NCBI GenBank assembly: GCA_019423835.1
Contig: JAHZAR010000004.1
Span: 1 to 64,000, forward strand
Direction of reading: 5' to 3'
DNA: 64,000 nt
From: Clostridiales bacterium
Lineage (GTDB): Bacteria > Bacillota > Clostridia > Lachnospirales > Lachnospiraceae
Each line of letters opens with the position of its first letter. Within the stretch, counting starts at the first letter, position 1. Positions 7,865-16,200 of this stretch are shown here, in pieces. Below the pieces are notes generated by a model. The model was given only the letters and a program-made list of their open reading frames with translations, was not told the origin of the DNA and did not search any database. The position numbers and the translations under genes were made by a program.

Positions 7865-8947
7865 CTATCTGTCGCCGAAGCTGATTCCCACTGCTTTTGC
7901 CTCCCGGATCATGTCGCAGGACGGATCAACGGTTTTCAGTTTTCCGGCAGCTTCAGACAGCGGAACTTTTGTGATCCCGTTGTTCTTTACCGCTACCATA
8001 TAGCCGTATTCTCCCTTCACAATAAGCTGTGCGGCCGATGCGCCGAGACGGGTGGACAGCACGCGGTCATAAGGACAGGGCTCGCCGCCTCTCTGCATGT
8101 GGCCCGGAACCGTAACGCGTACCTCCTGGCCTGTCTTTTCCGTGATCTTTGCCCCCAGCTCATAGGCGACGGATGGGTATACGGGTCCCGTCTTTCTCTT
8201 CTCCTTCAGCTCCTTCTTGGAGAGGGCTGCATCTTCCTTGGAGATGGCTCCCTCCGCAACTGCCAGGATCGTAAAATTCTTGCCCGCCTTCGTTCTCTTC
8301 TTAATCGCATCCACCACTACATCCACGTCATACGGAATTTCAGGGATCAGAATGATGTCGGCTCCTCCGGCGATTCCCGCGTGGAGTGTCAGCCATCCAA
8401 CCTTGTGACCCATGACCTCTACGATAAAGACCCTTCCGTGGGATGCCGCTGTAGTATGAATGCAGTCGATGGCATTTGTAGCTACATTGACCGCGCTCTG
8501 GAACCCAAAGGTCATATCCGTTCCCCAGAGATCGTTGTCAATGGTCTTCGGAAGGTGGATCACATTCAGCCCCTCCTCCCTCAGCAGATTCGCGGTCTTC
8601 TGGCTTCCGTTTCCTCCGAGCACCACAAGACATTCCAGCTTCAGTTTATAATAGGTGTGTTTCATAGAGGCCACTTTGTCAAGACCGTTCTCATCCGGTG
8701 TTCTCATGAGCTTAAACGGCTGTCTGGAAGTCCCGAGTATCGTTCCTCCCTGCGTCAGAATCCCGGAGAAATCGGAGGGCTTCATAATCCGGTAGTCTGC
8801 ATACATCAGTCCCCTGTATCCGTCCTCAAAGCCGATGATTTCTACCTCGTCGTCATAAGTCTTATAAAGCGCCTTCGCCACGCCGCGCATGGTAGCATTT
8901 AAGCTCTGGCAGTCGCCGCCGCTGGTAAGCATACCAATTCGTTTCAT
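7865..8947 (-). CDS. 6-phosphofructokinase, mixed (ATP/PPi-like) subgroup
   Basis: A 360-residue phosphofructokinase converting fructose 6-phosphate to fructose 1,6-bisphosphate, the committed glycolytic step. The N-terminal phosphate-binding loop is SGGDCQSLN (9-17). The donor-site motif reads GGNGS (111-115) instead of the usual GGDGS, keeping the glycine associated with ATP use. The catalytic loop reads PKTIDNDL (133-140), with the lysine seen in PPi-dependent and mixed-substrate enzymes. That Gly/Lys combination is the 'group III / clade X' signature, so the phosphoryl donor is uncertain. AAAGGG precedes the ATG. It heads a likely operon into dnaX and has its own sigma-A promoter at 9022-9050. 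Confidence 0.92.
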   Translation of the reverse strand: MKRIGMLTSGGDCQSLNATMRGVAKALYKTYDDEVEIIGFEDGYRGLMYADYRIMKPSDFSGILTQGGTILGTSRQPFKLMRTPDENGLDKVASMKHTYYKLKLECLVVLGGNGSQKTANLLREEGLNVIHLPKTIDNDLWGTDMTFGFQSAVNVATNAIDCIHTTAASHGRVFIVEVMGHKVGWLTLHAGIAGGADIILIPEIPYDVDVVVDAIKKRTKAGKNFTILAVAEGAISKEDAALSKKELKEKRKTGPVYPSVAYELGAKITEKTGQEVRVTVPGHMQRGGEPCPYDRVLSTRLGASAAQLIVKGEYGYMVAVKNNGITKVPLSEAAGKLKTVDPSCDMIREAKAVGISFGDR

Positions 8948-8986
8948 AATGACACACCCTTTCTGCTCTCACTTCTATCCTTTTGT

Positions 8987-9015
8987 ATGGGTATTTCAGG
9001 TTACACTATACCCAT
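8987..9015. promoter_or_regulatory. Inverted repeat at the pfk transcription start
   Basis: A perfect 8-bp inverted repeat, ATGGGTAT (8987-8994) and ATACCCAT (9008-9015), with a 13-bp centre. It lies just downstream of the -10 box, overlapping the predicted +1, where a repressor would block transcription. It could instead be a 5'-UTR hairpin. Confidence 0.5.
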
Positions 9016-9021
9016 TTTGTA

Positions 9022-9050
9022 ATTATAATACAATCTTTTTCTGCGGGCAA
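9022..9050 (-). promoter_or_regulatory. Sigma-A promoter of the pfk-dnaX transcript
   Basis: Minus strand: TTGCCC (9045-9050), 17-bp spacer, perfect TATAAT (9022-9027). It lies about 75 bp upstream of the phosphofructokinase ATG. Confidence 0.7.
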
Positions 9051-9152
9051 GAAAAAAATCTTTACAGAAAACTTACTGAAACCCTCAACAGAGGGGACTC
9101 TTCCGCGCCGTCAGCTTTTCTTATTTCAGGGGAAGCCAGACAGCAGTTTCTG

Positions 9153-9189
9153 CAAAAGAAAAGCCTCCGCGGCAGTCTGCCGCGAAGGC
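9153..9189 (-). terminator. Terminator of the SRP RNA gene
   Basis: On the minus strand a 12-position stem (GCCTTCGCGGCA with TGCCGCGGAGGC, one mismatch) is followed by TTTTCTTTT. It lies about 80 bp beyond the mature 3' end of the SRP RNA. Confidence 0.8.
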
Positions 9190-9269
9190 TCAGTCTCTGT
9201 ATTCACAGGTTCTTATTCACCAGCTCTGCAACCGGCTCCCCGGCCCTGAACAGAGCTGTCAATTATTTT

Positions 9270-9538
9270 AATCCGCACATTCTGCTTTGAATGCTCCTCA
9301 CAGACGTTACCCCCGCAGTTAACTCGGCCCAGGCTCCCTCACGGCACACAGGAGATTCCACTTAGTGCTGCTGCATTCCTGCCCTGACACGGTTCATGGA
9401 TTCCCATTGCGTAAGACCCAAGCTTCAACGCCACTTGCGGGGGGCAGCTCTGCAAAAAAGCACCCGCGGCAGAATATCACCCCTGCTATAGCGGATTGCA
9501 GGTACAGGACACCGCTAACTTCCCGGCTGTGCGGAATC
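9270..9538 (-). ncRNA. ffs: Signal recognition particle RNA, large type with Alu domain
   Basis: An approximately 268-nt 4.5S/6S-like scRNA, the RNA scaffold of the SRP that targets nascent membrane proteins with Ffh. On the minus strand the conserved domain IV tip reads GAACCGTGTCAGG followed by GCAGGAATGCAGCAGCA (about 9395-9365). The 5' end carries the Alu-domain consensus GTGTCCTGTACCTGC followed by AATCCGC. The terminal helix closes with CCGCACA at the 5' end (about 9535) against TGTGCGG at the 3' end (about 9273). Length matches Bacillus-type large SRP RNA. Exact ends are inferred from this terminal helix. Confidence 0.92.
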
Positions 9539-9571
9539 TTTATGACACAGTTATGATTTATTAACCAGTTC

Positions 9572-9600
9572 AGTATACATGGCGGATGTGTTTTTGTCAA
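9572..9600 (-). promoter_or_regulatory. Promoter of the SRP RNA gene
   Basis: Minus strand: perfect TTGACA (9595-9600), 17-bp spacer, TATACT (9572-9577). The -35 box contains the tadA stop codon TGA (9599-9597), so the end of tadA and this promoter share bases. Confidence 0.8.
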
Positions 9601-10121
9601 GGGCGTGTTTTCCCGGCAGCCTCCTCCTGCTCCCGGAGCAGCCGCTTTTTCTCCTTTCCCCTGGCTCTCAGCTCCCTGAAAAATTCCTTCAGCATGGAAG
9701 AACACTCCTCCCCCAGAGTTCCCACCTCTGTTTCTGCCTGATGGTTAAAGCCTTCCTCGTGGAGCAGATCCAGCACAGAACCGGCGCAGCCGGCCTTGGG
9801 ATTCATACAGCCAATCACTACCTTTGGAATCCGCGCCTGGACGATGGCTCCGGCACACATGGGGCAGGGCTCCAGGGTCACATACATGGTGCACTCCTCC
9901 AGCCGCCAGTCCCCTATGCTCCGGCACGCCTTGCGGATGGCCAGTATCTCAGCGTGGGCCAGAACATTTCCATCCGTAGTGCGGCGGTTGTATCCCCGAC
10001 CGATAATCTTTCCTCCATGTACAATCACGCACCCGATGGGCACCTCGCCGAGAGCCCAGGCCTTTCTTGCCTGCCGGACTGCCTCTCTCATATACCGCTC
10101 ATCTTCTGTCAGCTTTCTCAT
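9597..10121 (-). CDS. tadA: tRNA-specific adenosine deaminase TadA
   Basis: A 174-residue zinc deaminase that converts adenosine 34 of tRNA-Arg(ACG) to inosine. The catalytic motif HAEILAIRKA (zinc histidine plus proton-shuttle glutamate) and the zinc pair PCPMCAGAI are both present, along with the substrate-loop asparagine (RGYNRRTT). The open frame continues 22 codons upstream, but the ATG at 10121 has AGGAGAG at good spacing and gives MRKLTEDERYMREAVRQA, the usual family start. The C-terminal Lys/Arg-rich tail is variable. Its stop codon lies inside the -35 hexamer of the SRP RNA promoter. Confidence 0.94.
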   Translation of the reverse strand: MRKLTEDERYMREAVRQARKAWALGEVPIGCVIVHGGKIIGRGYNRRTTDGNVLAHAEILAIRKACRSIGDWRLEECTMYVTLEPCPMCAGAIVQARIPKVVIGCMNPKAGCAGSVLDLLHEEGFNHQAETEVGTLGEECSSMLKEFFRELRARGKEKKRLLREQEEAAGKTRP

Positions 10122-10376
10122 CTTTCTCTCCTGTCTGTTTGCTTTCCGGCCGCAATCCCGCTTCGCCATATCCCCCGCTTCCCGCACAGACGTGCTTCCC
10201 TCTCAGGCGGCCATGACAGAAGACTTCCTGCCCGGAAGGTTTTCTGTTCGCGAAAAGGCATCTCCCCCTCTTCGGCACATGATATCAGTATATCCTATCC
10301 GCTCTTCCTCTGGCAAGTCTGAAAGAAAACATCCCAAATCTCCGGCCGCTTTTCCTGCTTCCGCAGGACCTGAGAC

Positions 10377-10405
10377 TTGCAATCCCTGCCGCACTTCACT
10401 ATACT
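10377..10405 (+). promoter_or_regulatory. Promoter of the radical-SAM activase gene
   Basis: Plus strand: TTGCAA (10377-10382), 17-bp spacer, TATACT (10400-10405), about 90 bp before the ATG. The rest of 10122-10495 holds only an imperfect hairpin at about 10213-10240 (CTTCC/GGAAG inside ACAGAA/TTCTGT). Confidence 0.55.
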
Positions 10406-10495
10406 TACAGATAGGACTCTGCACACCGAAGCCCCAGAGCAGACGGTTTCCCGGTGCGCTCAGTCATCATTCAAAACATCAGTGAGGTATCTGCC

Positions 10496-11191
10496 ATGAT
10501 TATATCAGGTTTACAGAAAACAACGCTTCTCGACTATCCGGGCCATGTGGCCTCCACGATTTTTTTAGGAGGCTGCAATTTCCGCTGCCCCTTCTGCCAT
10601 AACGGAGATCTGGTGGACGGCCCGTGGGATGCCCCCTTTGACCCGAAGGAGGTTCTGGCTTTTCTGAAAAAGCGCTCCGGGCTTCTTGAGGGAGTCTGCA
10701 TTACAGGAGGAGAACCCACTCTTCATCCCGATCTGGCGGAACTGATTCAGAGCATACGAAGCCTTGGCCTGTCCGTCAAGCTGGATACAAACGGCTACCG
10801 CCCTGATGTCCTGAAAGATCTCTGCCGCAGAGGACTGATCGACTATGTAGCCATGGACATCAAGGCCGGCCGCGGTAATTATGCAGCCGCAGCCGGCCTT
10901 CCCGGCATTGATATAAGGAAAATAGAGGAGAGTGTCTCCTTCCTGCTCTCAGACTCTGTTCCCTATGAATTCCGCACCACCGTAGTGAAGGAGATTCACT
11001 CAGAACACGACTTTTACGATATCGGCAGATGGATTCAGGGCTGCAGAGCCTACTACCTTCAGAGCTACAAAGATTCCGAGCAGGTTCTCGTTTCAGGCTT
11101 TTCTGCCTGCAGCCGCAAGGAGCTTCTCCATTTCATGGACATTGTACGCCCTTATGTGGATCACGTGGAGCTCAGAGGCGTCGACTATTAA
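10496..11191 (+). CDS. Anaerobic ribonucleotide reductase activating protein (radical SAM)
   Basis: A 231-residue radical S-adenosylmethionine protein of the NrdG2-like subfamily, expected to generate the glycyl radical on the anaerobic ribonucleotide reductase NrdD. The cluster motif CNFRCPFC (CxxxCxxC, about 27-34) binds the [4Fe-4S] centre, and ITGGEPTLHPDL (about 70-81) is the SAM-binding GGE motif. LKDLCRRGLIDYVAMDIKAG follows the family pattern. I chose the ATG at 10496 (MIISGLQKTTLLDYPG) over 14 extra upstream codons because it gives the family start and has a GAGG upstream. No nrdD lies nearby. It is one of few plus-strand genes and converges with the next gene, with an 11-bp gap. Confidence 0.85.
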   Translation: MIISGLQKTTLLDYPGHVASTIFLGGCNFRCPFCHNGDLVDGPWDAPFDPKEVLAFLKKRSGLLEGVCITGGEPTLHPDLAELIQSIRSLGLSVKLDTNGYRPDVLKDLCRRGLIDYVAMDIKAGRGNYAAAAGLPGIDIRKIEESVSFLLSDSVPYEFRTTVVKEIHSEHDFYDIGRWIQGCRAYYLQSYKDSEQVLVSGFSACSRKELLHFMDIVRPYVDHVELRGVDY

Positions 11192-11202
11192 ATGCCTCCC
11201 TC

Positions 11203-13119
11203 TCACTCGCCCACACGGATATCCGTATACCAGTACCCGAAGCAGTCATCGCCGGATGGCTGCTTTTTTGACAGCACGAAATCAGGGAAGCCAAACATGG
11301 AGGCCATGTACTTTTCATTCGGGTGATAGTGACCGGGAACTCCCAGCAGGTATCTTGGCTCTCCCTCCGGATTTTCCAGTCTGGCCAGGATCAGATAGCG
11401 GTAGCTGTAATATCCGTGAAGCAGAAAGCTGTTGTTCCCAAACACCCATACCTCCCGAGGCAGAAGTCCGATATCCTGAGGCTTAATCGTCAGGATCTCA
11501 CAGCCGTCATCATAGTCAAAGGCCAGAATCTTCGGATATTTTCTGCGCAGCCTCGCCCACATTCTCTGGTGGCTCAGTGTATCCGGATCCTCCAGATCCA
11601 GGGGCATAAACTCTTCCGGCTCCCGGACATTGCCCCCCATTTCCTCTCTTCCCCTGTCTGCCCGCCTGGATTCCTGTCCCCGGTTAACTCCGGACGGCAG
11701 TTCCTGGCTTGTGTTTTTCTGCCTTTCACCCATTGCCGCCCCTGCCGGTACAGTCCCCACGCCGCTTCCGCTGCTGAACACCCGGCCGTTCAGCTGTCTC
11801 GCCCATTCTCCTGCGCTCATGCTCTCCCGTGGTCTTTTCCTGGAACGGGCTCTTCCATAGGCAGGCTGCTCCTTTTGTCCTGTCAGGGGATCTGCTGCAC
11901 TGTCTCTGTCAGTCTTTGGATTTTTTTCCCTTACGAAGGCCCCATTGACCGGAGGAACCGAGCGTCCGATCAGGCGGGCTCTGATTCCGCTCTGCAGTTC
12001 TCCCGCCGCCGGGCCAACGGCCCGGCGGCCCGGCATAATAACGAACTCCTCCGAATAGGTCCTGCTCTCCCTCTGTTCAGGCGCAGCCTCCATCTGCCTT
12101 ACTATTTCCCTGCCGTCTGCTCCATATCCGCTCCCGGCAGAATCCGGCAGCCCGCTGTTCTGCACACCGGCTTCTGTCTGCGCCGGCTCGGCCGATGGCT
12201 CCTGTCTCTCCTCTGCGCCCTCGCTGTCCGTTCCTTCCCCGGCGGCCAATTCCTCCTTCTGAATATTCTCCTGGTTCTCCGCCTGCCCTATCTCCTCAGA
12301 CCCGACGGCCTCTGTCATCCGCCCGCCAGTTTCTGTCATCAGTCCGACGTCTCCCGTCATCCGCCCGCTGGCTTCCGTCCACACACGTTCAGCCTGCTCC
12401 CCCCTCTGTCCTGTCGTGCCGGCCATCACCGGCTCGCCGGCCGATCCCCGGACTGCCCGGCTCTCCGGTCCGCCTGGCCTGCTCTCACCATTTGTCCCGG
12501 AATCTGCCGGATTTTTCCCGGTCCCGGCAAAAGAGACTGCCCCGTCACTCTGTTTTCCCTCCTGAGTGCTGACTCCCGCTTCTCCTCTCTGCTGTGCGCC
12601 CCCCTGTTCTATCGCGTCCTCCCTGGCAAGCTCCTTCTCAATCTCTCCGGCGATCGGCAGAGCCAGTTCCGGCAGCATCTCTCCGCTCTGCTCCGTCTCT
12701 TCCCCCCTGCCCCTCTGCACATTTTCAGCCGTCACACCGGCCAGATCCACAGCCGCAGCGTGGGCCACTGCATCCTCCCACACAGTTGTGTAGGTTCGCC
12801 AGCCGCTCTCCACATCATGAATCGTCAGTCCGTGGAATTCCTCCAGCGTTTTCTGGCTTCCCTCCACATTGCCAGCATTCAGGACAGCCCTGAATTCTCC
12901 CGCTCCGTTTCTGGCAAATAGAGTTCCTATTCTGAACTCTCCGTCCTCTGACAGCAGATAAACCCCCAATGGGTTTCCGCCCACAAAGATCTTCTTGACA
13001 TTGACGGTAAGACGGCATTGACCGTTTCTCGTCTCCAGCTTGGCGAACCCTGTATTTTTTCCCTTGATTCCTCCCTCATATGTATAAATATATGATATTA
13101 GCCGCTGATAATTAGACAT
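11203..13119 (-). CDS. DUF6128-like protein with long disordered middle
   Basis: A 638-residue protein of unknown function. The N-terminal about 125 residues (MSNYQRLISYIYTYEGGIKG to TTVWEDA) and the C-terminal about 130 residues (DPDTLSHQRMWARLRRKYPKILAF to GYWYTDIRVGE) look folded. I associate this layout with the Lachnospiraceae DUF6128 family, from memory. Between them about 380 residues are Glu/Gly/Ala/Ser-rich and probably disordered, with a short local repeat (GRMTGDVGLMTETGGRMTEA, about 255-280). No signal peptide or membrane segment is evident. It is monocistronic, facing the activase gene. Confidence 0.75.
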   Translation of the reverse strand: MSNYQRLISYIYTYEGGIKGKNTGFAKLETRNGQCRLTVNVKKIFVGGNPLGVYLLSEDGEFRIGTLFARNGAGEFRAVLNAGNVEGSQKTLEEFHGLTIHDVESGWRTYTTVWEDAVAHAAAVDLAGVTAENVQRGRGEETEQSGEMLPELALPIAGEIEKELAREDAIEQGGAQQRGEAGVSTQEGKQSDGAVSFAGTGKNPADSGTNGESRPGGPESRAVRGSAGEPVMAGTTGQRGEQAERVWTEASGRMTGDVGLMTETGGRMTEAVGSEEIGQAENQENIQKEELAAGEGTDSEGAEERQEPSAEPAQTEAGVQNSGLPDSAGSGYGADGREIVRQMEAAPEQRESRTYSEEFVIMPGRRAVGPAAGELQSGIRARLIGRSVPPVNGAFVREKNPKTDRDSAADPLTGQKEQPAYGRARSRKRPRESMSAGEWARQLNGRVFSSGSGVGTVPAGAAMGERQKNTSQELPSGVNRGQESRRADRGREEMGGNVREPEEFMPLDLEDPDTLSHQRMWARLRRKYPKILAFDYDDGCEILTIKPQDIGLLPREVWVFGNNSFLLHGYYSYRYLILARLENPEGEPRYLLGVPGHYHPNEKYMASMFGFPDFVLSKKQPSGDDCFGYWYTDIRVGE

Positions 13120-13280
13120 GCCATCACTCCTTTGCTATCTATTGTATGCAAAGGGAAAAGCAAACTATGACTGATGTTTGAAATTTTGTTCCGATCCAGG
13201 CCGGCTCTGCCCGTCAGGACTTCTCTTTACCTGAACGCCGGGCGGCGTATTTCCTGAGAGGAACAGGGAGTTTCCTGCAA

Positions 13281-13312
13281 AGAAAAAAAGAGCTCTGCCA
13301 AAGCAAAGCTCT
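13281..13312 (-). terminator. Terminator of the tRNA-Tyr/tRNA-Leu transcript
   Basis: On the minus strand AGAGCTTTGC pairs with GCAGAGCTCT (one G-U) and is followed by TTTTTTTCTTT, 10 bp past tRNA-Leu. Confidence 0.8.
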
Positions 13313-13321
13313 CATCATCAA

Positions 13322-13407
13322 TGCCGCAGACCGGAATCGAACCGGTACGAAGTTTAACCCTCGCAGGATTTTAAGTCCTGTGCGTCTGCCAGTTCCGCCA
13401 CTGCGGC
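13322..13407 (-). tRNA. tRNA-Leu (anticodon TAA)
   Basis: An 86-nt class II tRNA. Acceptor GCCGCAG pairs with CTGCGGC, discriminator is A, the anticodon loop is CTTAAAA in a CAGGA/TCCTG stem, there is a long variable arm, and the T arm is ACCGG-TTCGATT-CCGGT. CCA is not encoded. It lies 47 bp downstream of tRNA-Tyr in the same transcript. Confidence 0.96.
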
Positions 13408-13454
13408 ATCCCATATGGCGTCCCAATCCGGGAAACAGCATTCTCATGCTGAAA

Positions 13455-13536
13455 TGGATGGAGGTGGATTCGAACCACCGAAGCGTGTCGCAACAGATTT
13501 ACAGTCTGCCCCCTTTGGCCACTCGGGAATCCATCC
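13455..13536 (-). tRNA. tRNA-Tyr (anticodon GTA)
   Basis: An 82-nt class II tRNA. Acceptor GGATGGA pairs with TCCATCC, discriminator is A, the anticodon loop is CTGTAAA in a GCAGA/TCTGT stem, and the T arm is GGTGG-TTCGAAT-CCACC. CCA is not encoded. It is the first gene of a two-tRNA transcript. Confidence 0.96.
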
Positions 13537-13559
13537 AGGCTGGTTTGTAACCGTGTTAG

Positions 13560-13588
13560 ATGATAACACAATTTCGGCAAAAAATCAA
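13560..13588 (-). promoter_or_regulatory. Promoter of the tRNA pair
   Basis: Minus strand: TTGATT (13583-13588), 17-bp spacer, TATCAT (13560-13565), about 25 bp before tRNA-Tyr. Confidence 0.7.
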
Positions 13589-13679
13589 GCACTTTTCAAA
13601 ATAAAATAGTAACCATTCAGCCGCCCAGATACATACGGCAGGGCCGGGCTGCAGGCAGGAGGCTCCGGCCCGCCAGAAC

Positions 13680-15869
13680 CTAATCCTCCGCCTCCTGTTT
13701 TCTCACTGCCACCAGGACAATGCTTCCCCGTGCCGGAACGGAAAGTCTTGCCATCCCATTCTTCACCTCATAGACGATTCGCCCGGCGTTATAGCCTTCC
13801 TCATAGGTCAGCATCCGGCGGTGAAGCTCCATCTCATCTGTGATTCCCGCCTGCCAGACAGGGATTTCCACGTTTTTTTCCTCCATGGCAGTATTGACAG
13901 CCACCACTGCCCGGCTCTCCTTTTCCTCCCTCTCCCTGTAAAACTGCTCTGACAGCCGCCCTGTCTCTCCTGTCTCCAGACAGGAGAAGTCCGCTCTGGC
14001 GAAGTCTCTGCCCATGGCCTGTGCATGGCTTCCCGATTTCCAGCCCTCAACCGTCCTGGCATAGGCAATCAAATCCTGTTCTGCCAGCAGCTTTTTTACC
14101 GATCCTTTCCGGAAGGCTGGATACCGCTTATGGATCCCAGTCATATACCGGTGAAACTCGATCAGCTCCTGATCCTCTTTTCCCCAGGGGTAAGTCCTTC
14201 TGTTGTCCGGATCCGTCCATCCACAGAGTCCCGTTTCATCGCCGTAGTAGATCGTGGGCGCTCCCGGCCAGGTCATGAGCATCACCACTCCCTGGCGAAA
14301 TATGCCGTAGCTGATTCCCTCTGAGGCCGACTGGGCCCCGGCGCTGGCAAGACGGCCCACCCTGCGGTTCGTCCTGGTCATAAACCGGGAATGATCATGG
14401 TTGGAAAGCTCATTCATGGCCGCCTGAATTGACTGGGTCTGCATCCTGCACATGTGGTAGCGCATCATATCAAAGAATGCCGTACCATTTCCAAAAAGCC
14501 CTTCATTAGCCTCATCGCTGTGCTTTTCCATTCCTGTCAGGAACCAGGAGACAGGCTCCATAAAGGCGTCATAATTCATTACCGTATCCCACTGGCTGCC
14601 ATCCAGCCAGCTGGACGGATCACCGTAGTGCTCCGCCAGGATTACGGCCTCCGGATTTGCCTTCTTCACTGTATCTCTGAATTTTCGCCAGAACCTGTGG
14701 TTGAACTCGCTGCTCCTGCCCAGATCAGCTGCCACGTCAAGACGCCAGCCGTCGGCGTTAAACGGAGGCGAAACCCACTTTCTGGCCACATTCATAATAG
14801 CCTCGCAGAGCTGCTCCGACTCCTCATAGTTGAGTTTGGGAAGTGTCGAAAAGCCCCACCAGCCGTCATAGCTGTCATTAAAAGGCCAGCCGTCCTCATT
14901 GTTAAATTTAAAGTAGCTTCTGTACGGACTGTCAGCGGAAACATAAGCGCCCGGCTCATAATTTCCTTCGTGCTGGTAGAGGAGCTCTGCATCCATCCAC
15001 TTGTTAAAAGAACCGCAGTGGTTGAATACCCCGTCCACAATCACGCGGATTCCCTTTTCGTGGGCAGCTTCTATGAAAGCGGCAAAAAATTCGTCGCTGG
15101 CCTTCAGGTTTGCCATATCAGCCGTTCTTGTGGCATATTTGCCGGCCATATCATTGTCCATAGCGTCCGGAGCCACCAGCAGATCAAGATCCTCCTCGAT
15201 CACTCCGTAGTGCGGATCGATATGCTCATAATCCTGGCAGTCATATTTATGATTGGACGGAGAGACAAAGACAGGATTTAAGTAGATGCACTCAACTCCC
15301 AGGCTTTTCAGGTAGTCAAGCTTATTCCAGACCCCCTTCAGATCCCCTCCGTAAAACCGGCCTACATCCAGGGTTCCCGGAAGCTCCTCCCAGTCGGTAA
15401 CCCTCTGGACAGGGCTCCCGATATAGATATATTCATTGGTTTCCACATCGTTGGTCGGATCGCCGTTGCAGAAGCGGTCCACATATATCTGATATATGAC
15501 TGCGCCCTTCACCCATTCCGGCACATGAAAGCCAGGGATAATCTCAAAGGCATAGGAACCATCCGCCCTGTCCTCCGGTCCCAGACGGTTGTAATAACAG
15601 ACTTCACTGCCCAGACGAATCTCAAAGCAGTAGGAAACAGGGCCTTCCCCTACTTCCATCGTTATCTCATAATAGTCAAACCGTCCTTCACTGAAAACAC
15701 GCCTCATCCGCCTTCTCACCTTTGTCTCAGGCTCTATATAAAAAACGGAGTCTGCATTGTCCCGTCCTGTGCGCAGTCTGAGACAGACGGTGTCTCCTGT
15801 ATCCGGCTCATAGGGACTCCTGTAATCCTCCGTCTCATCGCAGAACAACGCTTCCCTGTCAATCTTCAT
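13680..15869 (-). CDS. GH13 neopullulanase/cyclomaltodextrinase-like enzyme
   Basis: A 729-residue cytoplasmic alpha-glucan hydrolase; no signal peptide is visible. Residues about 1-115 look like a beta-rich N-terminal CBM34-type domain. The (beta/alpha)8 barrel begins at WVKGAVIYQIYVDRF. Conserved GH13 regions are present: GVFNHCG (region I), DGWRLDVAAD with the nucleophile aspartate (region II), ILAEHYGD with the acid/base glutamate (region III) and NHDHSRF (region IV). It probably cleaves malto-oligosaccharides or cyclodextrins, which fits a genome with glgC/glgD, but the exact specificity is not resolvable. The ATG at 15869 is preferred over one two codons upstream because GAGGGA then sits at proper spacing. 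Upstream is the structured region 16039-16260. Confidence 0.88.
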   Translation of the reverse strand: MKIDREALFCDETEDYRSPYEPDTGDTVCLRLRTGRDNADSVFYIEPETKVRRRMRRVFSEGRFDYYEITMEVGEGPVSYCFEIRLGSEVCYYNRLGPEDRADGSYAFEIIPGFHVPEWVKGAVIYQIYVDRFCNGDPTNDVETNEYIYIGSPVQRVTDWEELPGTLDVGRFYGGDLKGVWNKLDYLKSLGVECIYLNPVFVSPSNHKYDCQDYEHIDPHYGVIEEDLDLLVAPDAMDNDMAGKYATRTADMANLKASDEFFAAFIEAAHEKGIRVIVDGVFNHCGSFNKWMDAELLYQHEGNYEPGAYVSADSPYRSYFKFNNEDGWPFNDSYDGWWGFSTLPKLNYEESEQLCEAIMNVARKWVSPPFNADGWRLDVAADLGRSSEFNHRFWRKFRDTVKKANPEAVILAEHYGDPSSWLDGSQWDTVMNYDAFMEPVSWFLTGMEKHSDEANEGLFGNGTAFFDMMRYHMCRMQTQSIQAAMNELSNHDHSRFMTRTNRRVGRLASAGAQSASEGISYGIFRQGVVMLMTWPGAPTIYYGDETGLCGWTDPDNRRTYPWGKEDQELIEFHRYMTGIHKRYPAFRKGSVKKLLAEQDLIAYARTVEGWKSGSHAQAMGRDFARADFSCLETGETGRLSEQFYREREEKESRAVVAVNTAMEEKNVEIPVWQAGITDEMELHRRMLTYEEGYNAGRIVYEVKNGMARLSVPARGSIVLVAVRKQEAED

Positions 15870-16038
15870 TATCATTCCCTCACTCTCGCCCCTGTGCCCT
15901 GCAGCTGTCAGGCCCGCCTTGGCAGAATCCGTCTGTCTTCATGCACGCAGAGGGGCTGATTTTTGTTATCTTTCTCTTTATTTTATCCCATCCCATACCA
16001 ATACACAACAGAAAAAGAGGTCTGGAGAACGCAAAAAT

Positions 16039-16080
16039 GGCAGTTCAGGCTGACGCCGCAGAGCGGGAGACTGAACTGCC
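16039..16080. other. 10-bp perfect inverted repeat
   Basis: GGCAGTTCAG (16039-16048) and CTGAACTGCC (16071-16080) form a perfect 10-bp stem around a 22-nt loop. It lies 8-10 bp from the bidirectional terminator at 16088-16117. It could be part of a small RNA or of a leader for the GH13 gene. Function unknown. Confidence 0.5.
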
Positions 16081-16087
16081 GAAAGTA

Positions 16088-16117
16088 AAAAGGCCAGCGG
16101 GGTAAGCTGGCCTTTTT
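16088..16117. terminator. Bidirectional terminator between ftsH and the GH13 gene
   Basis: AGGCCAGC (16091-16098) pairs with GCTGGCCT (16106-16113), flanked by A-rich sequence on one side and TTTTT on the other, so it can act on either strand. Confidence 0.7.
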
Positions 16118-16200
16118 AGGAGAAGGTATTTCGTTTTTATGGGGTGTAGCAAAAACTATATAATGTATTGGGGGGGGTTACGTGTATTATAATAGCATAG

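Noticed and set aside
7859..8902. 347-codon open frame on the plus strand opposite the phosphofructokinase
   Set aside because: It is the antisense shadow of a clearly conserved gene; the translation is Cys/His/Arg-rich with no motif and no start signal.
10213..10240. Hairpin between tadA and the radical-SAM gene as a terminator
   Set aside because: Imperfect stem and no U-run on either strand.
11323..12921. 532-codon open frame opposite the DUF6128-like gene
   Set aside because: Antisense to a GC-rich low-complexity region; Pro/Arg/Ser/Leu-rich with no domain and no ribosome-binding site.
13615..13680. GC-rich inverted repeat (GGGCCGG/CCGGCCC) after the GH13 gene as a terminator
   Set aside because: The stem is not followed by a U-run on the minus strand, so termination there is unsupported.
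14454..15281. 275-codon plus-strand frame inside the GH13 gene
   Set aside because: Antisense to the catalytic barrel; no coding evidence.
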